A stretch of 64,000 bases of DNA from Bradyrhizobium sp. Ec3.3 (GTDB lineage Bacteria > Pseudomonadota > Alphaproteobacteria > Rhizobiales > Xanthobacteraceae), in assembly GCF_000472925.1 (NCBI RefSeq), contig NZ_KI421479.1, forward strand, positions 214,791-278,790, in the 5' to 3' direction. Under the pieces are notes generated by a model that made no database searches, was not told the DNA's origin, and saw only the letters and a list, made by a program, of their open reading frames with translations. Every line of letters begins with the position of its first letter. Position 1 is the stretch's first letter. This document shows, one piece after another, positions 7,496-16,978 of the stretch. Position numbers and translations under genes: made by a program.

Positions 7496-9427
7496 TCACT
7501 CCGCCGCCTCCGCCATATGCGCGTCGGCGCTCAGGTCCACCACCCGCAAGCTCGTGCGCACCCTCTGCGTGGTGCCGTCCTGGAAGCGGATCACGGTGTC
7601 GACGGGGATGTTGGCGTCGCCCCGGTAGATGGCGTCGATGATATCTGCGTATTTCTCGTTGATGACGCCGCGGCGCACCTTTCGGGTGCGGGTGAGCTCG
7701 CCGTCGTCGGCATCCAGCTCCTTGTAGAGCAGGAGGAAGCGCGAGATGCGCTGCGCCGGCGGCAGCGTCGCGTTCACGGTCTCGACTTCCTTCTGGAGCA
7801 GCGCATAGACCTCCGGCCGCGAGGCGAGGTCGCTGTAGGTCGTGAAGGAGAGGCGGTTCTTCTCCGCCCATTTCGAGATGATGGAGTAGCGGATGCAGAT
7901 CATGGCTGCGAGCGCGTCGCGGCCCGCACCCAACACTACGGCTTCCGCGATATAGGGTGAGAACTTCAGCTTGTTCTCGATGAATTGCGGCGAGAAGCGT
8001 TCGCCGCGCGAAGTCTCTGCGAGGTCCTTGATGCGGTCGATGACGACCAGCTGCTTGCTATCGTTGAAATAGCCGGCATCGCCCGAGAGCATCCAGCCAT
8101 CCCTGATGTCGGCGACGCTTGCCTCGGGGTTCTTGTAATATCCTAAGAACATGTTGGGATGCCGCACCACGATCTCGCCGACACCATGGATGTCGGCATT
8201 GTCGATGCGGATCTCGATATCGTCGGCCATCGCCACGCCCGTGGTGTCAGGGTCGACCTTGCCCTCGGGATGCAGCGTGTAGGCGCCCAGGAGCTCGGTC
8301 TGGCCGTAGAGCGTGCGCAGCGGCACGCCCATCGCCTGGAAAAACTTGAAGGTATCAGGCCCAAGCGCCGCGCCGCCGGTCGCAGCCGAGCGCAGCCGCG
8401 TGAATCCGAGACGGTCGCGCAGGGCGCGGAACAGGATCATGTCGGCGAGGCTCGAATGCTTGCCTTGCGCGAGCGCCGCAAGCCCGGTCTTCATGCCAAG
8501 ATCGAACAGCCGCTGCTTGAACGGCGTCGCGTCCATCACCTTGGCCCGGACATCGGCGGCGATCGATTCCCATACGCGTGGCGCGAAGAGAACGAACGTC
8601 GGCGCGATCTCGCGCAGATCGTTCATCATGGTGTCGGGCTCTTCAACGAAGTTGATCTTCATCCGGCAGAGCAGGCCTTTGCCGAGCACATACACCTGCT
8701 CCATGATCCAGGGCAGAGGCAACACCGAGACGTATTCGTCGTCCGGTCCCTTCGGATCGAAGGCGAGGTAGGTCGCGCAGTGGCCGAGCACGCGGCCGGC
8801 GGCGAGCATCGCAAGCTTGGGATGCGAGGTGGTGCCCGACGTGGTGCAGAGGATCGCGACGTCCTCGCCCCTGGTCGCATCCACCAGCCTGTCGTAAAGC
8901 TCCGGCTCGCGCGCGGCGCGCGCACGGCCGAGCTCGGCGAGCTTCTCGGCCGGCATTAGCCGCGGATCATCATATTTCCGCATGCCGCGCGGATCGGAAT
9001 AGATGATGTGCTTCAGTTTCGGCACGCGGTCGGCGAGCCCCAAAAGCTTGTCGACCTGCTCCTCGTCCTCGGCGAAGACGAGCTGCGCTTCGCCATAGGT
9101 GAGGAGATAGGAGGCCTCCTCATCCAGCACGTCGCGATAGAGCCCGAGGCTCAGACCGCCGATGGCATGGGTAGCCACTTCCGCCGCGACCCAGTCGGGC
9201 CGGTTGTCGCCGATGATACCGATGACGTCGCCGCGGCCGAGGCCGAGTTCAACGAGGCCGAGCGCGAAATCGCGCACCCGCCTCTGGTAGTCGCTCCAGG
9301 TGAAAAGACGCCAGAGCCCAAAATCCTTTTCGCGAAGCGCGACCTCGCTGCCGTGCTCCTTCGCATTCAGCCGTAGCAGTTTCGGATAGGTGTCGGCCTG
9401 CGCGACGCGCCCCGCATAATCCATCAT
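7496..9427 (-). CDS. long-chain acyl-CoA synthetase-like AMP-forming ligase
   Basis: A 643-residue AMP-binding enzyme of the long-chain fatty acyl-CoA ligase group, expected to make an acyl-CoA from a carboxylic acid, CoA and ATP. The phosphate-binding loop at about 195 reads TTSGTTSHPK, with S for the usual G. YGQTELLGAY gives the YGxTE adenine motif, and GWMLSGDAGYFND with VIDRIKDLAETSRGE the GD and hinge motifs. The chosen ATG at 9427 overlaps the livG stop (ATGA), showing coupling; ATGs at 9436 and 9424 are alternatives. Its position inside a liv operon suggests that it activates the imported compound. Confidence 0.87.
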   Translation of the reverse strand: MMDYAGRVAQADTYPKLLRLNAKEHGSEVALREKDFGLWRLFTWSDYQRRVRDFALGLVELGLGRGDVIGIIGDNRPDWVAAEVATHAIGGLSLGLYRDVLDEEASYLLTYGEAQLVFAEDEEQVDKLLGLADRVPKLKHIIYSDPRGMRKYDDPRLMPAEKLAELGRARAAREPELYDRLVDATRGEDVAILCTTSGTTSHPKLAMLAAGRVLGHCATYLAFDPKGPDDEYVSVLPLPWIMEQVYVLGKGLLCRMKINFVEEPDTMMNDLREIAPTFVLFAPRVWESIAADVRAKVMDATPFKQRLFDLGMKTGLAALAQGKHSSLADMILFRALRDRLGFTRLRSAATGGAALGPDTFKFFQAMGVPLRTLYGQTELLGAYTLHPEGKVDPDTTGVAMADDIEIRIDNADIHGVGEIVVRHPNMFLGYYKNPEASVADIRDGWMLSGDAGYFNDSKQLVVIDRIKDLAETSRGERFSPQFIENKLKFSPYIAEAVVLGAGRDALAAMICIRYSIISKWAEKNRLSFTTYSDLASRPEVYALLQKEVETVNATLPPAQRISRFLLLYKELDADDGELTRTRKVRRGVINEKYADIIDAIYRGDANIPVDTVIRFQDGTTQRVRTSLRVVDLSADAHMAEAAE

Positions 9428-10248
9428 GCCGCGCACTCCGGGGCAGCGGGCTTGTCGTCGGGATCGACCAGCACGTCGTCCTCTTCGCCGAGATAGGCGC
9501 GCTTGACGTGGGGATCGGCCAGCACCGCCGCCGGATCGCCCTCGGCGATCTTGCGGCCGAAATCCAGCACCATGACGCGGTGGGAAATATCCATCACTAC
9601 GCCCATGTCGTGCTCGATCATCACCACCGTCATCCCGAACTCCTCGTTGAGATCGACGATGTAGCGGGCCATGTCCTCCTTCTCCTCGAAGTTCATGCCG
9701 GCCATCGGCTCGTCGAGGAGAATGAGGCGCGGCTCCAGCGCCATGGCGCGCGCCAGCTCGACGCGCTTGCGCAGGCCGTAGGGCAGGGTGCCGGCTTGCG
9801 CTTTTCGAACCGATTGCAGGTCGAGGAAGTCGATGATCTCCTCGACCTTGCGGCGGTGCGCGAGCTCCTCCTTGCGCGCGCCGGTCAGCCAGTACAGCGA
9901 GCCCGTGATGAAATTGTTCTTCAGCAGGTGATGGCGGCCAACCATGATGTTGTCGAGCACGCTCATATGGTGGAACAGCGCCAGATTCTGGAATGTGCGG
10001 CCGATGCCGAGCGAGGCGCGGGCGTTTGGCGTCAATCCGGTGATGTCGCGGTCCTGGTAGAAGAGCTGGCCTTCCGTCGGCTTGTAGCGACCGGAAATAC
10101 AGTTCACGATCGAGGTCTTGCCTGCGCCGTTGGGGCCGATGATCGAGAACAGCTCGCCGTCCTTGATGGAAAAGCTGACGTCGGTCAGCGCGCGGACGCC
10201 GCCGAACCGCAAGGACACGCCGCGCACTTCAAGATTGGTTGCCACCAA
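9424..10248 (-). CDS. livG: branched-chain-type ABC transporter ATPase LivG
   Basis: A 274-residue ATPase and first gene of the minus-strand liv block. Walker A is GPNGAGKT at about 38-45. FQNLALFHHMSVLDNIMVG is the LivG-specific stretch after the Q-loop. Instead of LSGGQ it has LPYGLRKRVELARA, the variant signature common in this subfamily. Walker B is LILLDEPMAGM, and a C-terminal AYLGEEDD ends the ATPase part as in other LivG proteins. It is coupled to the acyl-CoA ligase by a 4-base overlap. The region upstream is shared with a divergent Crp/Fnr regulator gene that may control it. Confidence 0.92.
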   Translation of the reverse strand: MVATNLEVRGVSLRFGGVRALTDVSFSIKDGELFSIIGPNGAGKTSIVNCISGRYKPTEGQLFYQDRDITGLTPNARASLGIGRTFQNLALFHHMSVLDNIMVGRHHLLKNNFITGSLYWLTGARKEELAHRRKVEEIIDFLDLQSVRKAQAGTLPYGLRKRVELARAMALEPRLILLDEPMAGMNFEEKEDMARYIVDLNEEFGMTVVMIEHDMGVVMDISHRVMVLDFGRKIAEGDPAAVLADPHVKRAYLGEEDDVLVDPDDKPAAPECAA

Positions 10249-10580
10249 TAATTCCCTCCCCGGCGACGGCGCTTTGGCGCTCTTTCGTCCATTTCCTTGG
10301 GCTGATCCTATATCGGCCGTTCGGGCGAGGCCATGCAGCCGATGGTCCCGGTCCGATCACGCGGCCGGCGCTGTCCCCATTGGGAACAAAAGCCGCATCG
10401 CGCGAGGTGGTCCTCAATAGGGTAAAGCGCTATCTTGAAATGTCTTGTGCCTGACAATTCGTCGGCAAAGTTTTTCGCGGGGGCGGGGCTTGCTTCTTTC
10501 GCCGCAGGGCGAATGAGGCGAGTTTGCTGCGATGCAGCAATCAGGCGGGGTGGCGTTACGGTGCGGTTGGCTTCGGGATC
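10249..10580. promoter_or_regulatory. divergent intergenic region livG / Crp-Fnr regulator
   Basis: These 332 bp hold no convincing gene; the short open frames in it look random. It must carry the promoters of the liv block (minus) and of the regulator (plus). I could not pick a clear -35/-10 pair or a TTGAT-N4-ATCAA FNR box. A weak TTGT-N5-ACAA inverted repeat lies at 10445-10457. Confidence 0.45.
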
Positions 10581-11255
10581 ATGATTTCAGAGGATCAATT
10601 GAAGCGCGTCGCCGCCTGGTCGCGCGAACTCACGACGCGCGAGATTGAGGTCGCCCGCGCCGGGATCGTCGAAAAATCCTACGCCAACGGCGAGACTGTC
10701 TTCATGCGCGGCGACAAGTTCGACTATTGGGCCGGCGTGGTCAGTGGCCTCGCCCGGATGGGCGGGGTTTCGCGCGACGGCAAGGAGACGAGCCTCGCAG
10801 GTCTCACCGCGGGAGCCTGGTTCGGCGAGGGCAGCGTGCTCAAGAACGAGCCGCGGCGCTACGACGTGGTTGCGCTCCGCGACAGCCGTCTCGCTCTGAT
10901 GGAGCGCAGCGCCTTCCTGTGGCTGTTCGAGAACAGCGTCGGCTTCAACCGCTTCCTGGTGCGCCAGCTCAACGAGCGGCTCGGCCAGTTCATCGGCATG
11001 CTCGAGGTCAACCGCACGCTGGACGCCACAGCGCGCCTTGCCCGTAGCATCGCCTCGCTGTTCAATCCGATCCTCTATCCGGATTCCAAGACGCATCTGG
11101 AGATCACGCAGGAGGAGATCGGCGCACTCTCCGGCATGTCGCGGCAGAACGCGAACCGCGCGCTGAACCGGCTCGAGAAGGAGGGGCTGCTGCGGCTCGA
11201 ATATGGCGGCGTCACCATCCTCGATGTCGAGCGGCTGCGCGGATATGGGGATTAG
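10581..11255 (+). CDS. Crp/Fnr-family transcriptional regulator
   Basis: A 224-residue regulator with an N-terminal cyclic-nucleotide-binding-like beta-roll (about 20-130), a dimer helix, and a C-terminal winged helix with EITQEEIGALSGMSRQNANR as the recognition region. The pocket stretch WFGEGSVLKNEPRRY keeps the Glu and Arg positions that contact cyclic nucleotide in CRP. There is no N-terminal cysteine cluster, so it is not an oxygen sensor of the classical FNR type. The start at 10581 opens the conserved part; a longer frame from 10524 is possible. It diverges from livG and may regulate that block; a cyclase gene lies about 2 kb downstream. Confidence 0.85.
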   Translation: MISEDQLKRVAAWSRELTTREIEVARAGIVEKSYANGETVFMRGDKFDYWAGVVSGLARMGGVSRDGKETSLAGLTAGAWFGEGSVLKNEPRRYDVVALRDSRLALMERSAFLWLFENSVGFNRFLVRQLNERLGQFIGMLEVNRTLDATARLARSIASLFNPILYPDSKTHLEITQEEIGALSGMSRQNANRALNRLEKEGLLRLEYGGVTILDVERLRGYGD

Positions 11256-11274
11256 GGTTTAGGGCGCCAATCCA

Positions 11275-12537
11275 TCATCGCGCATTGGCTGGCGCGTGTG
11301 CCGGCCACAGATCGGCGCGCCAGCGCACTGCAATCGCCACCATCGCGATGAAGCCAGAGATCGCATACAGCGAACCTGTCGCCGAATAGCCGATGCGGTC
11401 GATCAGGCTGCCCGCCGCAAGCAGCCCGAGCGGCAAGCCGTAGATCACCATCATGCGCACCCCCATGACGCGGCCCCGGAGGTGCGCGCTCGCCGCGCGC
11501 ATCAGGATCACGGCGGCTGATATCATCGACATGCTCTGCGCGATGCCGGCGAGCACGAGGCAGGCCATGGCGACCGGCATGGTCCTCATTCCGACGAACA
11601 CCAGCAGCATCGCGTACCAGGCGAGCGTCGCGCCGATCAGAAGCCGGGCGATCCGCAAGCCGCTCATAAGGCTGAGTGCGATCGAACCTGTCAGCGAGCC
11701 CACGGCAAAACTCGCCGACAGATAGCCGAGACCGGTCTGGTCAGTATGAAAGATATCGCGCGCGACGAAAGGTAACAGCCCGCTCGTCAGCGGAAATGCC
11801 GTGAGATTGGCCAAAAATGCGACGCAGAGCGCCGCTCTCATCCCGGGGCCGTTCCAGGCATAAACGATGCCTTCCTTCAGGTCGCGCAGCAATCTCGTGC
11901 CGGCGCGGCCGTCCGCCGGGCGATGGCTTGCGGCAGAGGACTTTGCCGGCCGGGTCAGGCAGAGCATCAGGATCGCGGCCACGAGATAGAGGCAGGCGGT
12001 CGCCACATACACGAGGCCGATGCCAAGCGCGGCGAACAGTCCGGCGCCGGTCAAGGCACCGGCGATGCGCGCGCTATCCTGGGTCGTGCGCGACAGGCTG
12101 ATTGCACCAACCAGTTGTTCGGCCGGCATGATGCTGGCGAGCAGCGCGCCGCGCATGCCGAGGTCCGAAGGGCGGATCAGGCCCATGACCGCGACGATGA
12201 TCATCACATTGAGCGGCGCCAGATGGCCGGTGAGGGCCAGCGCCATGATGGTCGAGGACAGTGCCGTATAGGCAAGACGCATGGCGATGAGAAGGTCCCG
12301 GTGACCGATGCGGTCTCCGATCATCCCGAACACCGGCGCAATGAGTGTCCCGACATATTGCAGCGATGCCAGGATGGTAAGCAGCAGAACCGAGCCGGTC
12401 TCCACCATGATGTACCAGCCGAGCACCAGCGTCTCCACCTCGAACGCCCACGAGGTGAGGAGATCGGATGGCCATTGAAAGCGATAGTTGCGGATGCGGA
12501 ACGGCGCGAGCGCGGAAGGTCGTTTAGGTGTGCTCAA
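11275..12537 (-). CDS. MFS-type permease
   Basis: A 420-residue major facilitator superfamily protein with about twelve hydrophobic segments. Seen: an N-terminal FRIRNYRFQW stretch followed by the first membrane helix; FGMIGDRIGHRDLL, the loop 2-3 motif related to GxxxDRxGRR; and a matching DRIGYSATGSLYAISG block near the C-terminus. The TTG at 12537 (LSTPKRPSALAPF) is preferred because MFS homologues start near here; the frame continues upstream to an ATG at 12744, but that part is low in conserved character. There is no clear ribosome-binding site. Its substrate is unknown. It converges on the regulator gene with a 19-bp gap. Confidence 0.78.
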   Translation of the reverse strand: MSTPKRPSALAPFRIRNYRFQWPSDLLTSWAFEVETLVLGWYIMVETGSVLLLTILASLQYVGTLIAPVFGMIGDRIGHRDLLIAMRLAYTALSSTIMALALTGHLAPLNVMIIVAVMGLIRPSDLGMRGALLASIMPAEQLVGAISLSRTTQDSARIAGALTGAGLFAALGIGLVYVATACLYLVAAILMLCLTRPAKSSAASHRPADGRAGTRLLRDLKEGIVYAWNGPGMRAALCVAFLANLTAFPLTSGLLPFVARDIFHTDQTGLGYLSASFAVGSLTGSIALSLMSGLRIARLLIGATLAWYAMLLVFVGMRTMPVAMACLVLAGIAQSMSMISAAVILMRAASAHLRGRVMGVRMMVIYGLPLGLLAAGSLIDRIGYSATGSLYAISGFIAMVAIAVRWRADLWPAHAPANAR

Positions 12538-12947
12538 GATGCGATGACGGGTTTCACGGCGATTCCCTGCCCTTATTATTGGTTCTTTCGTCAGCGTAGT
12601 GCGGGCGATACTCGTGTCAATTGACGCTACCGCATGCCGCCATGCTCGCCGACGATTCGCGATGAGCCGCGCTCCCCGGGACTTCCGCCTGTTGAATAGA
12701 ATCGCTGCAGATTGAAGAGTGCAGTTTTGTGCGGGGTAGCGCACAGCAGTCGCCTTCGGTCCGCCAGTGCACCCGCAGCACGGCCTCGCTGTCCCACCTG
12801 TTTACGTGGATGAGCAGACGAGCCGCCGCTTGCTCTTCCGGCGCGTCGAGCCCATTCTGGTCGCATCCCTGGGCCCATTCGGTCGGGCCTGCTGATCGCG
12901 CCATCGTGGCTTCCGCGAGGTCTTGGGCTACGAAAAGGTCTTGGGCC
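12538..12947. other. divergent intergenic region, no gene recognised
   Basis: About 410 bp between the MFS gene (minus) and the cyclase gene (plus). Frames on both strands are open across parts of it but match nothing I recognise and probably reflect high GC. It must contain the promoters of the two flanking genes; no operator could be assigned. Confidence 0.4.
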
Positions 12948-15900
12948 ATGAAGTGCTCGGGTTGCGAGTACGAGGTTCAGAGCGGCTTTGCGTTCTGCCC
13001 GAAGTGCGGCACGAAGCAGCCGATCGCGTGCCCTGGCTGCGGCTTTCCATGCGCGCCGGATTTCGCATACTGCCCGAAATGCGGCATTCCCGTCTGTGAG
13101 GCTTCCAAAGGCGGCGGGCAGGCATCGGTTCGGACGAGCCCGACGACAATCCCGATCAGGTCCTCCTCGCCGCCGCTCGCGCCGATGGTCGAGGCTCAAC
13201 ACGCGTCTCGACCGCAGTCGGACAAAATCGATGGCGAGGCAAACCGTCGTACCATCACCGTGCTGTTTGCCGACCTCAGCGGCTTCACTACGATGACCGA
13301 GCGGCTCGACCCCGAGGTCATGCAGACGCTTCAGAACGAACTATTCGAGGAGCTGACGGCCGCCGTGCAGGGCTTTGGCGGCTTCGTGGACAAATTCATC
13401 GGCGATGCGCTGCTTGCTCTTTTTGGTGCGCCGGCCGCGCACGAGGACGACCCGGAGCGGGCGATCCGCGCCGCCCTGGACATGATCAGCCGGACGGCGC
13501 GCCTCAGCGAACGCGCGAAGGCGTATGCCGGTTCACCGCTGCTGCTCCATGTCGGCATCAACACCGGGCACGTCGTTGCGGGAGGGCTGGGTGTGGGTGT
13601 TGCCAAATCCTATTCGGTGACCGGCGACACGGTAAATACCGCACAGCGATTGCAGTCGATGGCTCCTCCGGGCGAGGTCCTGGTCGGGCCGTTGACCCAC
13701 CGGCTGACGCGGCATGCTTTCTCCTATGACTCGCTTGGCGAGGTCTCGCTCAAGGGCAAGATGGGCAGCGTCCTGGTCCATCGTTTGAAGGGGGCGCTCG
13801 AAACGCCCCGTGCGGCGAGAGGCCTCGACACGCTGGGCCTCAGCGCGCCCCTGATCGGGCGCGACGCCGAGCTTGCCCGCGTGATCGGCAGCCTTGATCG
13901 TGCGTGCGGCGGCGCGGCTCAACTGGTGCGGCTGGTCGGCGAAGCCGGAATCGGGAAAACGCGCCTGGTGAACGAATTCGTCGCCCGTATCCGCGATGAG
14001 GATCGCTTCGCAGATGTGGCGATCCGGCAGGCTGTCTGCTCGCCATTGGGTGAACAATCCTACGGCACGCTCGCGGCGGTGCTGCGCAGCGCCTATGGCA
14101 TCGCGCAGAAGGCCAGCGCCGCGGAGACCGAGGCCAGGCTGGCTGCCGCGCTGTCGGAGCTTGGCCTTGCGACTGATGAGGCAGAGCGATTGATGCCGCT
14201 CTATTTCCACGTTCTCGGCCTCGGCGACCCCGACGCCGTGTTGCAGCACGTCGAGCCCGAACAGCTCCGGCGGCAGATATTCTTTGCGATTCGCACCGTC
14301 TTCGAACGGCGTCTGGCCTTGTCGCCGCTTCTGATCATTGTTGAAGATCTGCACTGGGCCGATGCCGTGTCTCTCGAAGCGCTGCGGTTCCTGATGGACC
14401 GGCTGGAGCGTACGCGGCTGATGCTGTTGTTCACGCATCGGCCAATGCTGGAGCTGGATCAGTTCGGTTCGGGTCGGATCAGCCACACAACCCTTCGGCT
14501 GCCTCCGCTTGGTGACGCCGACGGACAAAAGCTGCTCGCGGCCTATTTCAGTCAGGGTTGGCGCGAACCGCCGGGGCGTCTGTTCAGTCGAATCCTCGAG
14601 CGTGCGAGCGGCAATCCACTCTTCTTTGAGGAGATCATCCGCGGTCTCATTGAAGCCGGCGCCCTGGAGCGCGACGGCTCGCAGTGGCGGATCAAATCGG
14701 ATGAAGCCGCCGCCGATATTCCGGCAAGCATTCAGGCGCTGTTGCTGGCGCGCCTGGACCGGCTGCCGCATGAGGTGCGCCGGCTGGCCCAGGAGGCCGC
14801 GGTGATCGGCCCGCGCTTCGATGCGGCTCTCCTCGGTGCGACGGCGACCGATCGGGCAAAGGTAGAGGTGGGGCTCGAGCTTCTGTGCGACGCCGAGCTC
14901 GTCGAGGAGGTCGCAGGCTCGAACTCCATTTCGCTGCGATCCTACCGCTTCACGCAAACCATGCTTCAGGACGTGATCTATCAGAACCTGCTCTTGCAGC
15001 GCCGGATCGAGCTCCACGCGCGGATTGGTGCCGCTCTGGAGCGTCTCTACGGCAACGAGCCAGAGCGGCTCGAAGACCTCGTCCTGCTCGGGCACCACTT
15101 CAGCCTGAGCGCGAGCAAGCCGAAAGGTGCTCGCTATCTGCGGGCAGCCGGCGATCGCGCTCGCGCGACCTATGCCAATGACGATGCCATCCGTCTCTAC
15201 CAGCAGGCCCTCGCCGTACTGTTGACCGGCGGCGAAGGCGAACCGGAACGCCTGGCCCTGTACGAGCGGATCGCGGACCTCTGTGGCGCGGCCGGCCGTC
15301 GAAACACCGCCGAGGAGCACTACCAGAGCGCGCTGGAAGGTCACCGGGCCGCAGGGGACCGCATCGGCGAAGCGCGCATTCTTCGCAAGCTTGGCCGGAT
15401 GTTGTGGGACGCCGGCAAGCGGACCAAGGCAGAAACGCACTACGCAGAGGCGGCTGAACTGCTTGGAGGGACCGAGGCGCCAATCGAGTGGGCGCACCTC
15501 CTGCAGGAGCGCGGCCGTCTCGCGTTTCGCATGGGTGACCACGTAGCTGCCGCGAGATGGGCCGACGAGGCGCTTGGCTACGCCCGATCCGCGCCGGCGG
15601 ACGCGGACAAGCAAGCCGAGGCAGCGCGGGCCATTGCCGAGGCTCTCAACACCAAGGGGGTTGCACTGGCGCGGCTTGGACGACACCAGGAGGCGGTGCG
15701 CGAGGTGGAGCAAAGTGTCGCAGCCGCCGAGGCCGCCGGCCATCTCAACGTGGCCTGTCGCAGCTACACCAATCTTGGCGTGCTCTACACCACTGTCGAC
15801 CCGGCGCAAGCCATGGAGGTTTGCCGGCGCGGCCTCGATGTCGCGCGTCGCATCGGCGATCTCGGCTTCCAGGCGCGCCTGTTTGCCAATTATGCCGTCG

Positions 15901-16265
15901 CCTGTTGCACCTTCACGGACAAATGTTCCGAGGAGGGGGTGCCGGCTGCCGAGAAGGCGATCGAGATCGACCGTGCACTCGATCAGCGCGAGCATCTCCC
16001 GGTGCCCTTGATCGTGCTCGGGCAAATCCATCAGTGCCATTTCCGCCCCGACCTGGCTGCCCGCTGCTACAATGAGGCAATCGAGGTGGCGAGCGAGACC
16101 GGCGAGCCGCAGCAGCTCTTTCCGTGCTATGATGGTCTTGCGACACTGAACCTTGATCGAGGCGACATGCCCGAGGCCGAGCGGTATTTCGCGCTGGCCC
16201 AAGATGTCTGCGCCCGGCACGGGCTCGATCCCGCAGGGCTGATCGTACTGCCATTTCTGGACTAG
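12948..16265 (+). CDS. zinc ribbon-class III nucleotide cyclase-AAA ATPase-TPR protein
   Basis: A 1105-residue multidomain protein. Residues 1-50 form two zinc ribbons (Cys3/6-Cys17/20 and Cys28/31-Cys42/45). A class III cyclase domain follows from about 100: FADLSGF supplies a metal aspartate, DKFIGDALLALFG the second aspartate and the purine-selecting lysine, and VTGDTVNTAQRLQ the later catalytic block. An AAA/STAND-like ATPase follows (Walker A GEAGIGKT near 331, Walker B LLIIVEDLHW near 465), then TPR-like helices from about 720 to the end. The start at 12948 opens the first zinc ribbon. It probably makes cyclic AMP in response to a protein or ligand sensed by the TPR part. The downstream peroxiredoxin-like gene lies 21 bp away and may be co-transcribed. 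Confidence 0.88.
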   Translation: MKCSGCEYEVQSGFAFCPKCGTKQPIACPGCGFPCAPDFAYCPKCGIPVCEASKGGGQASVRTSPTTIPIRSSSPPLAPMVEAQHASRPQSDKIDGEANRRTITVLFADLSGFTTMTERLDPEVMQTLQNELFEELTAAVQGFGGFVDKFIGDALLALFGAPAAHEDDPERAIRAALDMISRTARLSERAKAYAGSPLLLHVGINTGHVVAGGLGVGVAKSYSVTGDTVNTAQRLQSMAPPGEVLVGPLTHRLTRHAFSYDSLGEVSLKGKMGSVLVHRLKGALETPRAARGLDTLGLSAPLIGRDAELARVIGSLDRACGGAAQLVRLVGEAGIGKTRLVNEFVARIRDEDRFADVAIRQAVCSPLGEQSYGTLAAVLRSAYGIAQKASAAETEARLAAALSELGLATDEAERLMPLYFHVLGLGDPDAVLQHVEPEQLRRQIFFAIRTVFERRLALSPLLIIVEDLHWADAVSLEALRFLMDRLERTRLMLLFTHRPMLELDQFGSGRISHTTLRLPPLGDADGQKLLAAYFSQGWREPPGRLFSRILERASGNPLFFEEIIRGLIEAGALERDGSQWRIKSDEAAADIPASIQALLLARLDRLPHEVRRLAQEAAVIGPRFDAALLGATATDRAKVEVGLELLCDAELVEEVAGSNSISLRSYRFTQTMLQDVIYQNLLLQRRIELHARIGAALERLYGNEPERLEDLVLLGHHFSLSASKPKGARYLRAAGDRARATYANDDAIRLYQQALAVLLTGGEGEPERLALYERIADLCGAAGRRNTAEEHYQSALEGHRAAGDRIGEARILRKLGRMLWDAGKRTKAETHYAEAAELLGGTEAPIEWAHLLQERGRLAFRMGDHVAAARWADEALGYARSAPADADKQAEAARAIAEALNTKGVALARLGRHQEAVREVEQSVAAAEAAGHLNVACRSYTNLGVLYTTVDPAQAMEVCRRGLDVARRIGDLGFQARLFANYAVACCTFTDKCSEEGVPAAEKAIEIDRALDQREHLPVPLIVLGQIHQCHFRPDLAARCYNEAIEVASETGEPQQLFPCYDGLATLNLDRGDMPEAERYFALAQDVCARHGLDPAGLIVLPFLD

Positions 16266-16286
16266 CCAATGTGAGGGAGTTCAACC

Positions 16287-16967
16287 ATGTCAGACCGCCA
16301 TGTCGATGGACCACTTCAGCCCGGCGATCGCGCACCGAACGTCGTGCTGGACGCCATCACGCGCGAAGGAAAGGTCGCGCTCGAAGATTTCCGCGGGCAT
16401 AGTCCGATCTTGGTCGGCCTGTTTCGAGGCCTGCACTGCCCGTTCTGCCGGCGCCATATCGCCGCACAGGCGCAGCTTGACGCAGCCCTGCGCGAGAAGG
16501 GCGTCGAAAGCCTCACGGTCGTCAATACGCCGATCGAACGCGCGCGGCTCTACTTCCGCTACCATCCGTTGCCCAACCTTCTTGCCGCGTCGGACCCCGA
16601 GCGGGTCTCGCACCGCGCGTTTGGCCTGCCCAATGTCGAGTTCACGCAGAACGAGACCGAGTGGCCGCGCAAGGTGGGCATGGACGTGGTTCTGAGCATG
16701 CCAGTCAATATGCCCGGCGAATTGCCCGGCCCGATGAACCGGCCGGCGGCCGCGGAGTACCTCAACAACAAGGACGGCTACGAGATGACCGAAGCCGATC
16801 AGCGCATGGCCGCGGCCGGCACGGGCCAGCTGTTCGGCCAGTTCCTGCTCGATCGACAGGGGATCGTGCGTTGGACGTTTACCGAGGTGCCTGACGGCGG
16901 CCAGCGCATGTTCGGAGCGCCGAACCCACAGGAGTTGATGTCGGCCGCCTCACAGGTGGCAGGCTAG
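16287..16967 (+). CDS. peroxiredoxin-like (AhpC/TSA) protein
   Basis: A 226-residue redoxin-fold protein. The N-terminal thioredoxin-like part has the active-site stretch GLHCPFCRRH with Cys51 and Cys54 in a CPFC arrangement, more like a thioredoxin-type pair than the single peroxidatic cysteine (PxxxTxxC) of classical AhpC. A longer insert (about 125-175) precedes the last strand with GIVRWTFTEV. It probably reduces peroxides or protein disulfides. The ATG follows GTGAGGGAG by a good spacing. It lies 21 bp after the cyclase gene, so the two may form an operon linking second-messenger and oxidative signals; that link is inference. Confidence 0.75.
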   Translation: MSDRHVDGPLQPGDRAPNVVLDAITREGKVALEDFRGHSPILVGLFRGLHCPFCRRHIAAQAQLDAALREKGVESLTVVNTPIERARLYFRYHPLPNLLAASDPERVSHRAFGLPNVEFTQNETEWPRKVGMDVVLSMPVNMPGELPGPMNRPAAAEYLNNKDGYEMTEADQRMAAAGTGQLFGQFLLDRQGIVRWTFTEVPDGGQRMFGAPNPQELMSAASQVAG

Positions 16968-16978
16968 GCGTCTGACGA

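Noticed and set aside
10581..11255. Oxygen-sensing FNR/FixK-type regulator
   Set aside because: No N-terminal cysteine cluster, and the nearby region lacks a TTGAT-N4-ATCAA box. Kept as general Crp/Fnr family.
12617..12949. A 110-codon minus-strand frame between the MFS and cyclase genes
   Set aside because: No recognisable domain, no ribosome-binding site, and it overlaps the likely cyclase promoter region.
13533..16220. An 895-codon open frame antisense to the cyclase gene
   Set aside because: It shows no family motif and exists because GC-rich third positions of the real gene remove stops on the other strand.
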